From assembly GCA_033060915.1 (NCBI GenBank), contig CM065388.1:20622001-20686000 (forward strand): a DNA stretch of 64,000 nucleotides, read 5' to 3'. This DNA comes from Euryodendron excelsum (Eukaryota > Streptophyta > Magnoliopsida > Ericales > Pentaphylacaceae). The position numbers and the translations under genes are program-made. Under the pieces are notes generated by a model, which saw nothing but the letters and a program-made list of their open reading frames with translations, did no database searches and was not told the DNA's origin. Below, piece by piece: positions 24,401-35,185 of this stretch (the first letter of the stretch is position 1; each line of letters starts with the position of its first letter).

Positions 24401-26647
24401 GATGGGGGACTAAAATAGAGAAAACCCAAGTGGGTTAGGAGAGAGAAGAGAGAGGGAAAAGTGCAGAAACTTAAAAAGAAAGCCTACCGTATGTCTTGTT
24501 TATTTTGTTTGCTTTGTGCGCCTTGCTTTTCTTCAGTCTTCGTCTTGATCTTCGTCTTCAATCTTCAAGACTTCAGTTTGCAGCACTTCAAGTCTTGAAA
24601 GGAGGCTTAGAGGCTAGTGTATGAGTGTATGTGGGTGTGTATGAGTGTATAGGAGGCTAGGGTTTAGTGTATGGTGGCTAGGGTTTGGAAAACCTAGAGA
24701 AGCTAGGGTTTTGAGAGTGTACGAGCTTTGTATATCAAAATATAGGATTTTTAGACCGAGTTTGAGGCCCTCTTTCACGTTGGAGGAGGCTCTGTATTTA
24801 TAGAGGTAGGATAGACCCAGCGCCTGTTGCAGTGGCGCCAAGGAAAAATTCCTCTTAGCGCCACTAGAAGTGGCTCCAGCTAGTTAGAAAAGTTTGTTAA
24901 GTCGGCAAGTAACGTATCTTTGACAAATTTGGGCACGTGTATTAGTGACTACCATGTAATTTTTAGCCTGGCTTCACTAGGAGTGACTCTAGAAAGTCCG
25001 GGAATGACCCAGAAGGCTGGAAAACAATAGGAACACTTAGAATAGTGTCCCAGAGGTATTTGACTTGAAAAATGAGGATAGGATGTGTAAGAAGGGTTGA
25101 TCGGGCCTTTAGGGGCAAAATGGTCAATCGGATTGGGAAGCTACTGAGACGGACTCGGACTATCTCGGAAGAAGACTCGAGATTTGAAAACATTATTCAG
25201 AATGTTCCCAAAGGTTGCCGGTTTGATACCGAGAGCCGGTGTGGTCGAAAAAGGTGACCGGCCCACTAGGGGCAAAATGGTCATTTTGCACCGGGTTTGC
25301 CAGAACTGCTCGAAATGATTTGAAAGGATAAAGAAAGGTTGAGAATACTATAAAAAGCATTCTTGAGAAGTTACCGGTTTGATACCCAGAGCCGATGTGG
25401 TCGGAAAAGGAGACCGGCCCACCAGGGGCAAAACGGTCGTTTTGTATTGGATTTGCCAGAACTGACTCAGAATGATCCGGAAGGATAAAGAAAGGTTGAG
25501 AATACTATAAAAAGCATTCTTGGGAAGTTACTGGTTTGATATCCAGAGCCGATGTGGTTCCCGGGGCGTTTGGATGCCTAAGGGCAAAATAGTCACCTTG
25601 ATTGGAAAGTCTCGGAATTGGCCCGAAACTGACTGGAAGGCACCTAATCATGCCGGACTGCTTTTAAGACAATCTTAGATGGTGGGACTCACCGTTTTGA
25701 GGACTTAGGTGTATTCTCGAGAAATGTGTCGAAAAAGGCCCAATGGGCAGTTTGGTCATTTTTCACCGAAGTGGGCTAGCAGGCACTGGTGTTGACCTGA
25801 GTTTTGAGTGTTTCCGCCACTCTGACGGCGGTCGCGTGATACAGGGGTTTGTTGGTAAGTCCTTATATCGACCTGTTTGCGAGTATTTCCACTACTATGA
25901 CGGTTGTGATGTTTGCGAGTATTTCCACTACTCAGATAGTTCGCGATCATTCTAGAGACTGCCTGATCTCGGGAAGCTGCTAAAGGGACTTAGCGCCTGA
26001 GAATCAACTTTCTCAAAAGACATGCCTACACGGACATTTCTGCATTGGCGGGCTAGCAGGCACCAAAGGTGGACCGTTCTACTATCTAAGGGACTTAGGG
26101 TCTCGTCCCGGTCGACAGGTTTAAAGGGACTTACCGTCTCGAAAAGATTTTTTTTTGAAAAACGTGCTGAACAATCTTGAAGAATCAACTGTCTCGAGAG
26201 AGGAATTGGAATTGAAAAGGGGTCTTATCGTCTTCAGAAAGACGTGCCTGATTGGAATAGATTTACCGTCTTGAGGAATCAACTGTCTCGAGAGAGGGAT
26301 TGGAATTGGAAAGGGGTCTTATCGTCTTCGGAAAGACGTGCCTGATTTGGAAATTTAGAAAGGGAACTTATCGTCTTCGGAAAGACGTGCCTAACTTGGA
26401 ATAGATTTACCGTCTCGAGGAATCAACTGTCTTGAGAGAGGGATTGGAATTGGAATTGGAAAGGACAATGCCCCTAAGGGCATTTTGGTCATTTTGCCTC
26501 TATTTAGACCTGGTGGGCCCGTAAAGCGATGGACAGATGGGATTTGGACTTAAAGAGTTGGTTTCGATTGGAATATGTCCATATTGACTTGAGTATAAGT
26601 CTGGACGGAGTGTAGACTGCCGAGCGGTCAAAAATGGGGTGCTTACA
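21464..26647 (-). mobile_element. Solo LTR C (large LTR family, 5184 bp)
   Basis: It runs from TGTCGCG to GCTTACA and is flanked by a perfect 5-bp TSD, ATTCT, at 21459-21463 and 26648-26652. It contains the purine-rich array at about 22000-23920, a TATA box on the minus strand at 24794-24803, ~165-bp modules at about 25200-25560, short GAGTATTTCC modules at about 25800-25945, and ~80-bp CTCGAG-containing repeats at about 26110-26460. No internal retrotransposon domain is attached, so it is a solo LTR. The ORFs in it are repeat artefacts. Confidence 0.95.
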
Positions 26648-26652
26648 ATTCT

Positions 26653-27224
26653 ATCACATGAAGTCAAATATAGATCAATCAAAACTATGAACACAAGTCA
26701 AGAACAACAAAAAAAACCCCCTTTTTGTATTTTGATAAAAACAAATAGAAATATAACAAAGGATACAAATAATTACAAAAGACATTATAACACTAGGACC
26801 GGAAGAATAAACATGAAGCACTCAAATCCTAGGTTACGAAAAACTCAAGCATCATCCAACTAGACTAGCCTCTGCATATTTCCTATGGTGATCTAAAGGC
26901 TTAGCATACACATCAACACAAGGATGCAAGTTTGACTTTCTAACCTAAATGACTCTTGTCTTTTGTTTAACAATTTTTTCAAAAATTTTGGGTTGAAAGT
27001 ACTGAGCTTGATTATTAAAATGGTTTTGTCTAGAATTTTTTCTAGAGAAAAATCTGGTCCTTAGTTGATAATTCTAAAAAGAATTATGAAAGATTGGATA
27101 TGGTATTTGGTAATCTTCAGCTAGGACTTGAAAATGATTGTTATAAAATCCATTTTGATACATAGGTTCAGATTGAACTTTTATCCTTGGGACAGTGAAC
27201 CTTTTAAAAAAATTTGGTCTAATG
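26653..27224 (-). other. Interior of H between solo LTR C and the gag remnant
   Basis: This is A/T-rich DNA with no recognisable gene. It may be decayed gag 3' end or noncoding sequence, and I cannot assign it. Confidence 0.4.
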
Positions 27225-28247
27225 TGTCATTTAACACCATAATGATAAAAAATAAGGTTAAACTTTGAAAATCCAACAACCTTAGGATGTTTGGGTTTCA
27301 CATGAGAGGTGATGAATTGAGAAGACACATGCTTAGTCTCCAATCTAGGACAATGAGGTCGAATATGACCCTTCACACCACATTGATGATAAGTAGGAAC
27401 AAACCAAGTAGGCTTGGTCTTAACATTTGACACAACATGTGCATATGTGCTGGTGTTCTTCTTGGAAGTCACAACCTTGTTCTTCAAAATAGGGTAGTGA
27501 GGCCTAATGTGCCGTTTAATTCCGAAATGGTGGCATGAGGAAACAACCTTAGCAAGCTTAGCCTTACTTGGTACAAAAGATTTACCTTGAGCCTTCGAAG
27601 AATTAGGCTTGCTTGCTGGTTAGGAAGACGTAGTTGCCTTCTCTATGTATCCAATCCCAATCATGTCACAAAAGCTCCTTTGCGCACTCGAAATTTCATC
27701 AATCTTTTGTGAACCTGTATCAAATTTCTTAAATGACAGATGAGCATTAGCAAGTTCAGCTTAAGTTTGTTGACCTTGTCCTCAAAAAGTTTCCTAGACT
27801 TATCTTTATTATGACTCTCTATCTCAAGAACATTGACCTTATCACTAAGAGTCACCTTCTGAGTATTTAACTAACTTATAAGAGTTTGAGCTTCAATAAG
27901 TTCTTGTTTCAATGCATCATTCTCTTTTTCTAAAGTTCTCACCTTTGTAGTCAATTTAATTTTGACTTTCCCCAATTTGTAACTCTCTTGAAACAATTGG
28001 TCATAGGCTTGTTGAAGGTCTATGATCTCATCATCATTATCTTCATCACTCATTGATTCATCATGATTTGAGTCAAGAGTCTTACTATGGTCAAGGCAAC
28101 TACCATATTCAACATGTATGCCATTAGATGTAAATGAAGATGTGTGAGCACTTTTGTACATAGATGGATTATATGCAGCACAATAAATAGGCTCTTCATA
28201 AAAGGTGGTGAACGAACAGTCAATATACCTTCTTTAGGAAAATCCAT
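27225..28247 (-). pseudogene. Gag remnant of element H with three degenerate zinc knuckles
   Basis: An ATG at 28247 opens a short gag-like start (MDFPKEGILTVRSPP), but the usual globular gag domain that should follow is absent. The frame then shifts to an acidic segment with a long heptad-rich coiled coil (about 27880-28060). Another frame change leads to a basic region with three copies of a knuckle of the type HHxGxKxHIRPH, at about 27500-27545, 27350-27400 and 27225-27260. Each has lost at least one Cys ligand, and the third also carries a stop codon. There is no protease, integrase or RT, so H could only move in trans. The domain order fits a copia gag shortened by internal deletion. Confidence 0.7.
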
Positions 28248-28317
28248 ATTACTAGAAGCACTTTTTAGGAGCTCACTCAAGAAAAAATAGTTTTGATAAC
28301 GATTTTAAGAGTATCCC

Positions 28318-28329
28318 GCTCTAATACCA
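28318..28329 (-). other. Primer binding site of H
   Basis: The minus strand reads TGGTATTAGAGC, one transition away from the initiator tRNA-Met type site of Copia-1. It lies 2 nt from the LTR. Confidence 0.85.
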
Positions 28330-28331
28330 AT

Positions 28332-29834
28332 TGAAAAAATCAAGTGTTCTTGGTAATATGGATTTATATCCTAAAATGGACCTAGAGAGGGGTGAATAGG
28401 TCTCTACTTAATTTAAACAAGTGTTAGCAATGATTAATCTAAAGCAAACCATAAACATAAATCAAAACACACAACCATCAACACATAAGATTTTTAGCAT
28501 GAAAACCCTTGTGGGAGAAAATCACGGGACCTAATCCAGCTCCAACCAAGCACTATATAAGGAGCAAAGTATAAGAAGGCCTTACAACCCTTTCTCACAG
28601 TTGAATCCACAACTAGGATTAAACCTTGCAGCTTGTACACCATTCGAATCCACGAACTCCTTCTAGCACTTGATTCTCCACCAAGTCCACGATGAAGCTC
28701 TTTGATCTAGCAACTTGAATCATCACAAGCTACTCTCTTCTCTTTGATGGTATAAAGGAAATATGATGGAGCGTTCTCTTAGAACATGTAGGCTCTTAAC
28801 ATATGAAGTAGAGGCCTCTAAGTGGGAGAGTGTACACACAAAACACTTGAATATATTCTCTCTCAATACTTGCTTGCAACACACTTGAATCTCTTCTCTC
28901 TCTTTCTCTCTCTTTATATATATATATATATATATATTATGGCAACTGCTACATGCCTTTGTTGGCTGAAGAAGAAACCTCTAGATCCTCTCTCCCTTTG
29001 ATCCCTATGTACACAAAAGTATGAGGAAGTTTAATCCTCATGTGCACAAGTGTATGGGCAAGGTGCACAAATGTATGGGCAAGTTTAATCCTCATGTGCA
29101 CAAGTGTATGGGCAAGTTGCACAAGTGTATAGGTAAGTTTAATCCTTATGTGCACAAGTGTATGGGAAAGTTGATTACCATGTGCACAAGTGTATAGACA
29201 TGATATATATATGATTCATGCTCATAAATAATGTTTCTTGTTGAGTCCATACTAGCTGAGATTCCTCCCACATGTTCTCACATGTTCCTTGATGGGCTAA
29301 AGCAACTTTTTAGCTTTTTAGTGCTAGCCTGGAAAGCAGCTTCGAAGCCAAAAAACTGTCCAAGTGTGCCATAACACAGTTTGGTGCACTTGATAGTGCA
29401 TGTCACTACCTGCTGAATATTTTTGCTGAGGTGAGTGCACCACAGCGCGGTTGAGGTGCACCACACAAGAGTTCTGGGAGTAGTCTTCAGTATTGTGGTT
29501 TTAACTTTTTACTCAAATGTCGGATTGATAAGATTCAAAGCCCTTTGGAAAGAAGACTTGAAGATCTACAACTTTTCATCTAATGAGCCTCTCCGAATTC
29601 GATCCATATCATGGCTAAAACCCAGCTAGAAGAGAACTGATCTGCTAGAGACAGATTCCCATCTTCTCAAAATCCATTCAGCTGTTGTTGATTCTTCCCT
29701 TGAGGCTTTATGGAGGCAAAATCCTAACATCTGAGGTCATTACAATGTGATCAATACATTCAAGACTCACACAAGACAAAAAGAGATTTTAGCTCTCAAT
29801 TTACATGGCACAAAATGAGCCAATTTTCCTAACA
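28332..29834 (-). repeat. 5' LTR of H (1503 bp)
   Basis: This is the uninterrupted copy of the H LTR. It matches 14237-14543 plus 19130-20233. It is about 100 bp longer than that copy, mainly because the minisatellite of GTGCACAAGTGTATGGGCAAG units at about 29010-29195 has more copies. A (TA)n tract lies at 28916-28938. Confidence 0.92.
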
Positions 29835-30724
29835 GAGACAATCTTGGAAAGGTGGACTTACCACTCTAAGGACTTAGGTTCTTTCTCAAGAAGCATGTGG
29901 AAACGCCCTAGGGGCAGTTTGGTCATTTTTCACTAGAATGGGCTAGCAAGCACTAGTGTTGACCCAAGTTTTAAGTGTTTCCGTCACTCTGACGATGCAT
30001 AACGAGTTGGTTTCCAAAGGTATCTCCTCCTTTGGTAAATGCGTCACGGCTAAGAGGCGTGTACGGTCTCGTGACATAGGGGTTTTGTTGGTAATTCCCA
30101 ATGTCGACCTGTTTACGAGTGTTTTCACTACTTTGACAGTTGCAATGTTTGCGAGTGTTTTCGTCACTCTAACGGTGCAGGTTCATTTCGGAGACTACTT
30201 GATCTCAAGAAGTTGGTAGGTGGACTTATCGTCTAAGGAATTGACTTTCATGAAAGTCGTGCAGGATAACAGACATTCTACATTAGCGGGCTAGCAGGCG
30301 CCAGAAGTGAACCGTTCTACCATCCTAGGGGCTTGGGTTCCGTCTTGCTCGACGGGTGTGAAGGGACTTACGGTTTTGAAGAGTTTTCTCAGAAAACGTG
30401 TCAAACTAGATGGACTTACTATCTGAGGGATCGACTTTCTTAAAAGACGTGCCAGATTTGATTTGGATTGGAATTAGATTTGAAATTGGATTTGAGATTG
30501 AAATAGAGACTTACCATCTTCGGAAAGACGTACCCATTGGAATTAGACCGAGTAATGTCACAAGGGCATTTTGGTTATTTTGCCTCTATTGTGCCCATGT
30601 GAAGCAATTGATTGATTGGATTGACTCTGGAAATTTGATTTGGACTTAAATATGTCTGTGTCGGTTTGAATATGAGTCTGGACGGATCAGAGATTGCCGA
30701 GCAGGCAAAAATGGGGTGTTTACA
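29835..30724 (-). mobile_element. Solo LTR A, right part
   Basis: It continues the family sequence exactly where 14236 breaks off, by comparison with copy C near 25660. It ends GTTTACA at 30724 and is followed by the TSD copy TAGAT. It holds the GTGTTTCCGTCACTC-type modules at about 29970-30180. Confidence 0.9.
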
Positions 30725-31272
30725 TAGATTTAACAAGGAAACTCTCAACGTAGATGACATAGACGATAAGGTGGTGGTGATCGCCTTCATAAGAGGCCTC
30801 AAAACCTATAAGCTCCTTTTTTCCTTGTCGACGAAACCCTTAAAGAGCATGGCAGAGCTCATGCTTAGGGCTCAGAAGCATGTGAATGTCGAGAACGCCA
30901 TGAGTTCTAGGTGTGACCGAGATGCAGACACCAGCTCACACTCGAACAAGAAAAAAAGATCATCTGATGAGAACAAGGATGATCGAGAGAAGAAGGCCCC
31001 AAATAACGCGAATTAAGAGGGTGGGTAGAAGGAGGAAAGAGATGATTTGCTAATTTTGATCGTAACTTCACTCCCCTCATCTCACCGTTGGAGCATGTCC
31101 TGAACGAGATCAAGTACGACCTCACACTGAGGTAGCCTGAATGACTGAAAACCCTCCCGAAAAGAGGTCCCAGAGAAAGACTTGTTGGTTCCACAGAGAC
31201 CACAACCACAACATTGAGGATGACATCGACCTCAAGCAGTAAATTGATAATCTGATTAAACAACGGAGGCTC
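30725..31272 (+). pseudogene. gag of element J (3' part)
   Basis: It reads FNKETL ... DKVVVIAFIRGL in frame from 30729. A charged Lys/Ser/Arg stretch (about 30900-31010) follows, then a frameshift-ridden segment with the gag tail motif LISPLEHVL (about 31072-31100) and the finger-like HRDHNHNIEDDIDLK (about 31190-31236), LIKQRRLRRYI. Several stops stand where relatives have Trp or Gln, for instance TAG and TGA near 31133-31145. It was a capsid/nucleocapsid protein and is not translatable now. Confidence 0.8.
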
Positions 31273-31360
31273 AGGAGATACATACTGGACAAGGGCGCGA
31301 TGGCTACCCCAACAAGTAGAGTGAAGGAGCCCCGAACGAGCCTAACAGAACCAACAACCG

Positions 31361-34300
31361 TTGGGAGAAATCCAAGTCATAGCCAAAGGATTTGTAGGAG
31401 GAGACGAATCTTTGGTAGCAAAGAAGAACCACGTTTGGAGGGCCAAGGAGCCTAGAAAGGTACTTGTGGCCGAACAACCGAACAAGAAATCTCGCACAGA
31501 ACTCTCCACTATCACCTTCACCGAAGAAGAAGCTACAGAACCGTGGCAACCACATGACAATCCCTTGGTGATCAGCACCATCATCTTCAACTTCAAAACC
31601 AGGAGAGTCTTGATTGATAATGGTAGCTTAGCAAATATCCTGTTCTAGAGTACATTCAAGTAGATGAAGATTGAGAAATAGAAAATATAGCCCATCACAT
31701 CCCCTCTGTTCAGGTTCTTAGGAGACCAGATCACCCCCCTTGGGTCCATAGTTCTACCAGTAACCCTGGGGAATAGACCCCAGTAGGGTACGAAACTAAT
31801 TAACTTCCTGTTGGTGAACTACCCCTTAACCTACAACACCATCATTGGACAAACGGCCATGAACCAGTTTAAGGCTATAAAACACACTTATCACCTTAGG
31901 ATCAAGTTCCCAACTGAGTGAAGAATTGGGAGTGTAAAGGGAGACCAACTGACAGCAAGGGAGTGTTACATGGCGTCCCTCGAAAGAGAAACATGTAAGG
32001 AAGCCCTGGTGATAGAAGAGTTAGAGGTTGGAGATGAAAAAGAAGTCGGAAGGGAAGAGCCCATAAAAGATCTAGAGGAAGTCATGATCAGGAGACCCTA
32101 CCATGATAGAGTTGTCAAGATCAGATTCAATGCTCCTAACCCACTGAAGGAGAAGTTGAAGGACTTACTCAGGAGAAATGCCGACGAATTTGCCTGGACG
32201 CACAAGGATATGCCAGGCATCAACCCCAAAGTAGTTTCCCATCACTTGAACATCTCAGTCGAAGCCAAGCCAGTGAAACAAAAGAGGAGCTTTGCCTTAG
32301 AGCGTAACGAGGCTATAGCCGAAGAGGTGGACAAACTCCACAAGGCGAAGTTCATCTGAGAAGCCCAATACCTGACCAACCTGTCTAACGTGGTGATGGT
32401 AAAAAAATGCCAACGAAAAGTGGATGATGTGTGTTAACTTCACCGACCTTAATAAGGCCTGCCTGAAAGACAGTTTTCCCTTGCCAACAATTGACGTCCT
32501 GGTAGACTCCACAATGGGATACGAAATGCTCACATTCATGGACGCCTTCTCGGGGTACAAGTAGATCAGAATGGCCAAGCAAGACCAAGAGCACACCTCC
32601 TTCATCACCGATAGGGGCTTATACTACTACAAAGTCATGTCGTTCTACTTGAAAAATGCGGGGGCAACATACCAGAGGATTGTGAATAGGAAGTTCAAGT
32701 CTCAAAACGGGAGGAATGTGGAAGTAAATATAGACGACATGCTGGTCAAGAGCAAACAAACGTCCAACCACTTGTAAGACTTAGAGGAGACCTTCCAAAC
32801 CCTGAGAACCTATAGTATGAAGCTGAACCCTACGAAGTGCACATTCGGAGTGGCATCCTGAAAGTTCCTCGGCTTCATGGTGTCTTAGAGAGGGATAGAA
32901 GCCAAACCAGAGAAGGTCAGGGCCATACTCGACCTGCAAGCCCCAAAGACGATCAAAGACGTTCAAAGGCTAGCAAGAAGAGTAGCAACCCTAAACTGAT
33001 TTATCTCCAGGTCCACCAAAAAATGCCTCCCTTTCTACAAGACTTTGCACAAGGCGTTCGAATGGACAGAGTAGTGTGAAGGAATGCAGAAGCCAATTTA
33101 CTACACCAGCAAAGCCCTTAGAGAGGTGAAGAACAAATACCCAAAAATGGAACTGATGGCTTTTGCCTTGGTGATGGAGCATGGAATCCTACCGGAGGAC
33201 AACACGGGGGGAAGATGGATAAAATTTAGAGCAAGTCGATACATAATAATCAACAATGTTCTCTATAAAAGAGGACACAACTTGCCTCTACTCAGGTGTG
33301 CCATAGAGGAATAGGCAGAATACATAATAAGGGAAGTCCACGAAGAAATTTGCGAAAATCACTCTGGAGGACACTTGTTGGCCAACAAGATACTCCGAGC
33401 AGCATACTACTGGCTGAACATGAGCAAAGACTCTAAGAATTTTGTGAATAAATGTGACAAGTGTCAAAGGTTCGCAAACATCCCAAGACAGTTCACTAAA
33501 GAGTTGACTCCCATCCAGAGCCCCTGGCCTTTTGCCTAGTAGGGAATCAACATCGTGGGATCACTACCCCTAGGCAGGGGGCAGAACAAGTTCATAGGGG
33601 TGGCCATTGACTATTTCACCAAATGGGCTGAGGTAGAAGCTCTACCCACCATTATTGAGCAGAAGATGAAGACTTTCCCATGAAAGAATATCATTTGCTG
33701 CTTTAGAATTCCCAGGGTGATAATTACAGATAACGGGAAATAGTTCGAAGGGAGGCAGTTTATTCAACTATGTTTAGATTTGTAGATCAGCCATCATTAC
33801 TCTTCACTAGAATATCCCCAAGCTAACAAGCACGCAGAAATGACAAACCAATGCCTTCTCAAGATCATCAAGACTAAGCTCGAGAAAGCCAAAGGCCTTT
33901 GGACAGACGAACTCCCGAACATACTGTGGGCTTACCGAACCACGGAGAGAGTTTCAATCGGACAAACCCCTTTTACGCTCATGTTCAGCACAGAAGCTAT
34001 GATCCTTGTTAAGATTGATCTCCCCAGTCCAAGGGTCTAAAACCAGGACCCAGAGATGAATAATGAGGCTTTGGCGATAAATCTTGACTTGCTCAAGGAA
34101 ACGAGAGTACAAGCTGTGCTCAAAATGACATCTTATCAGTAAAAAATGCTCTAGTACTACAATACCAGGGTGCATCCCAGGAACTTTCAGCTAGGGGAGT
34201 TGGTCTTGAAAAGGTCAGCCAATCCACAAAGGACGCCCAAGATGGAAAGCTCGGGCCAAATTGGGAGGGACCCTATGAAGTCATCGGCTTCATAAAAAAA

Positions 34301-34380
34301 GGGACACATCGACTCAAAGGCTTGAACGGGAAGGAGCTACCTCATCCCTGGCATGCAGAACATCTCAGGAAATACCCCAT
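31361..34380 (+). pseudogene. pol of element J: protease, RT, RNase H remnant, integrase
   Basis: The protease motif at 31616-31624 reads DNG instead of the usual DSG or DTG. RT runs at about 32100-32990, with a frame change in a seven-A run at 32401-32407, FTDLNKAC at about 32440, and IDD at 32730-32738 preceded by Val-Asn where Val-Tyr is usual. RNase H is reduced to KPIYYTSKALREVKNKYP (about 33089-33142) plus a few residues. Integrase shows the His/Cys finger (HEEICENHSGG ... CDKCQ, about 33340-33466) and a catalytic region in which the first Asp is Asn (codon 33549-33551), with TDNGK near 33730. More than fifteen in-frame stops are seen, so it is nonfunctional. Confidence 0.88.
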
Positions 34381-34686
34381 GTGTAAATGAGTCCAATGTA
34401 ATGCTAATTTGAAAATCAATAAAAGTCCATTTCCCTACAAGAATCTCGGCTCCTTTCTCTGCCAGGATGGAAAGGTCGGGCCAAATTGGGAAGGACCCTA
34501 TGAAGTCATTGGCTTCATAAGAAAAGGGACATATTGACTCAAAGGCCTGAATGGGAAGGAGTTACCTCATCTATGGCACCCAAAACATCTTAGGAAATAC
34601 CATGTGTAAATAAGTCCAATGTAATGCCAATTCGAAAATCAATAAAAGTCCATTTCCCTACAAGAATCTCAGCTCATTTCTCTACA
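34241..34686 (+). repeat. Tandem duplication of the end of J pol (225-bp unit, two copies)
   Basis: GATGGAAAG starts copy one at 34241 and copy two at 34466. Both run through the integrase tail (GPYEVIGFI ... HLRKY), a stop and an AATAAAAG signal-like motif. They differ by scattered substitutions and small indels. Confidence 0.9.
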
Positions 34687-35185
34687 AGTGTCCTTGTTCA
34701 ATTCACAAGACTGGACAGGCCAAAGGCCAAAAGAAGTAATGTTCATTTCGCGAGACCGAACAAGCAAAAGGCTCACAAAGCCCAAGCAGCCTAGAGTGCA
34801 AAACAGACGAACACCCGGGAAACAGAGCACATACACTTGTAAAAGAAAAAGCTTACATTTAGGCAACAAAAAGTAAGTATAAGAACATCCATTCACACAA
34901 GGAAAAGAGAAATTCAAAAACTACAAGTGGAGGAAAAAAGTAGATTCTTCATTGATATAGCAGAGAAATTACATTTGGGAAGAGCACATTATACCAAAAG
35001 AAAAGACCAAATTCTAAGACAAGGAAGGCCTAGATCCAGGACAAGGAGGAATAGCCTAAGACTAGGCATCATCCACCACGACAGCATTATCCATGGCATG
35101 GTCCTCTTCCCCTGGGCCCCCCACTGCCATAGAAGCAGTGTCATCCTCACCAGGCTACAACATCAAGAAGTCCTGCCCAGGATAT
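34687..35185. other. Spacer of J between pol and antisense ORF
   Basis: I recognise no gene. The sequence is noncoding spacer with Lys-rich spurious frames on the + strand. Confidence 0.5.

Larger units (their letters stand above)
14237..29834 (-). mobile_element. Element H: non-autonomous copia-like retrotransposon, interrupted by solo LTRs B and C
   Basis: Both LTRs begin TGAAAAAATC (+ strand) at 14237 and 28332 and end TAACA at 20233 and 29834. The minus strand carries a primer site at 28318-28329, and polypurine tracts begin at 20234. The TSD is GAAAT (14232-14236) against GAGAC (29835-29839). The two differences are a G/A and a C/T transition, and comparison with copy C shows GAGAC is ancestral. 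Without B and C the interior is only about 2.9 kb, with a gag remnant and no pol. The two halves of solo LTR A flank it exactly. Confidence 0.9.
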
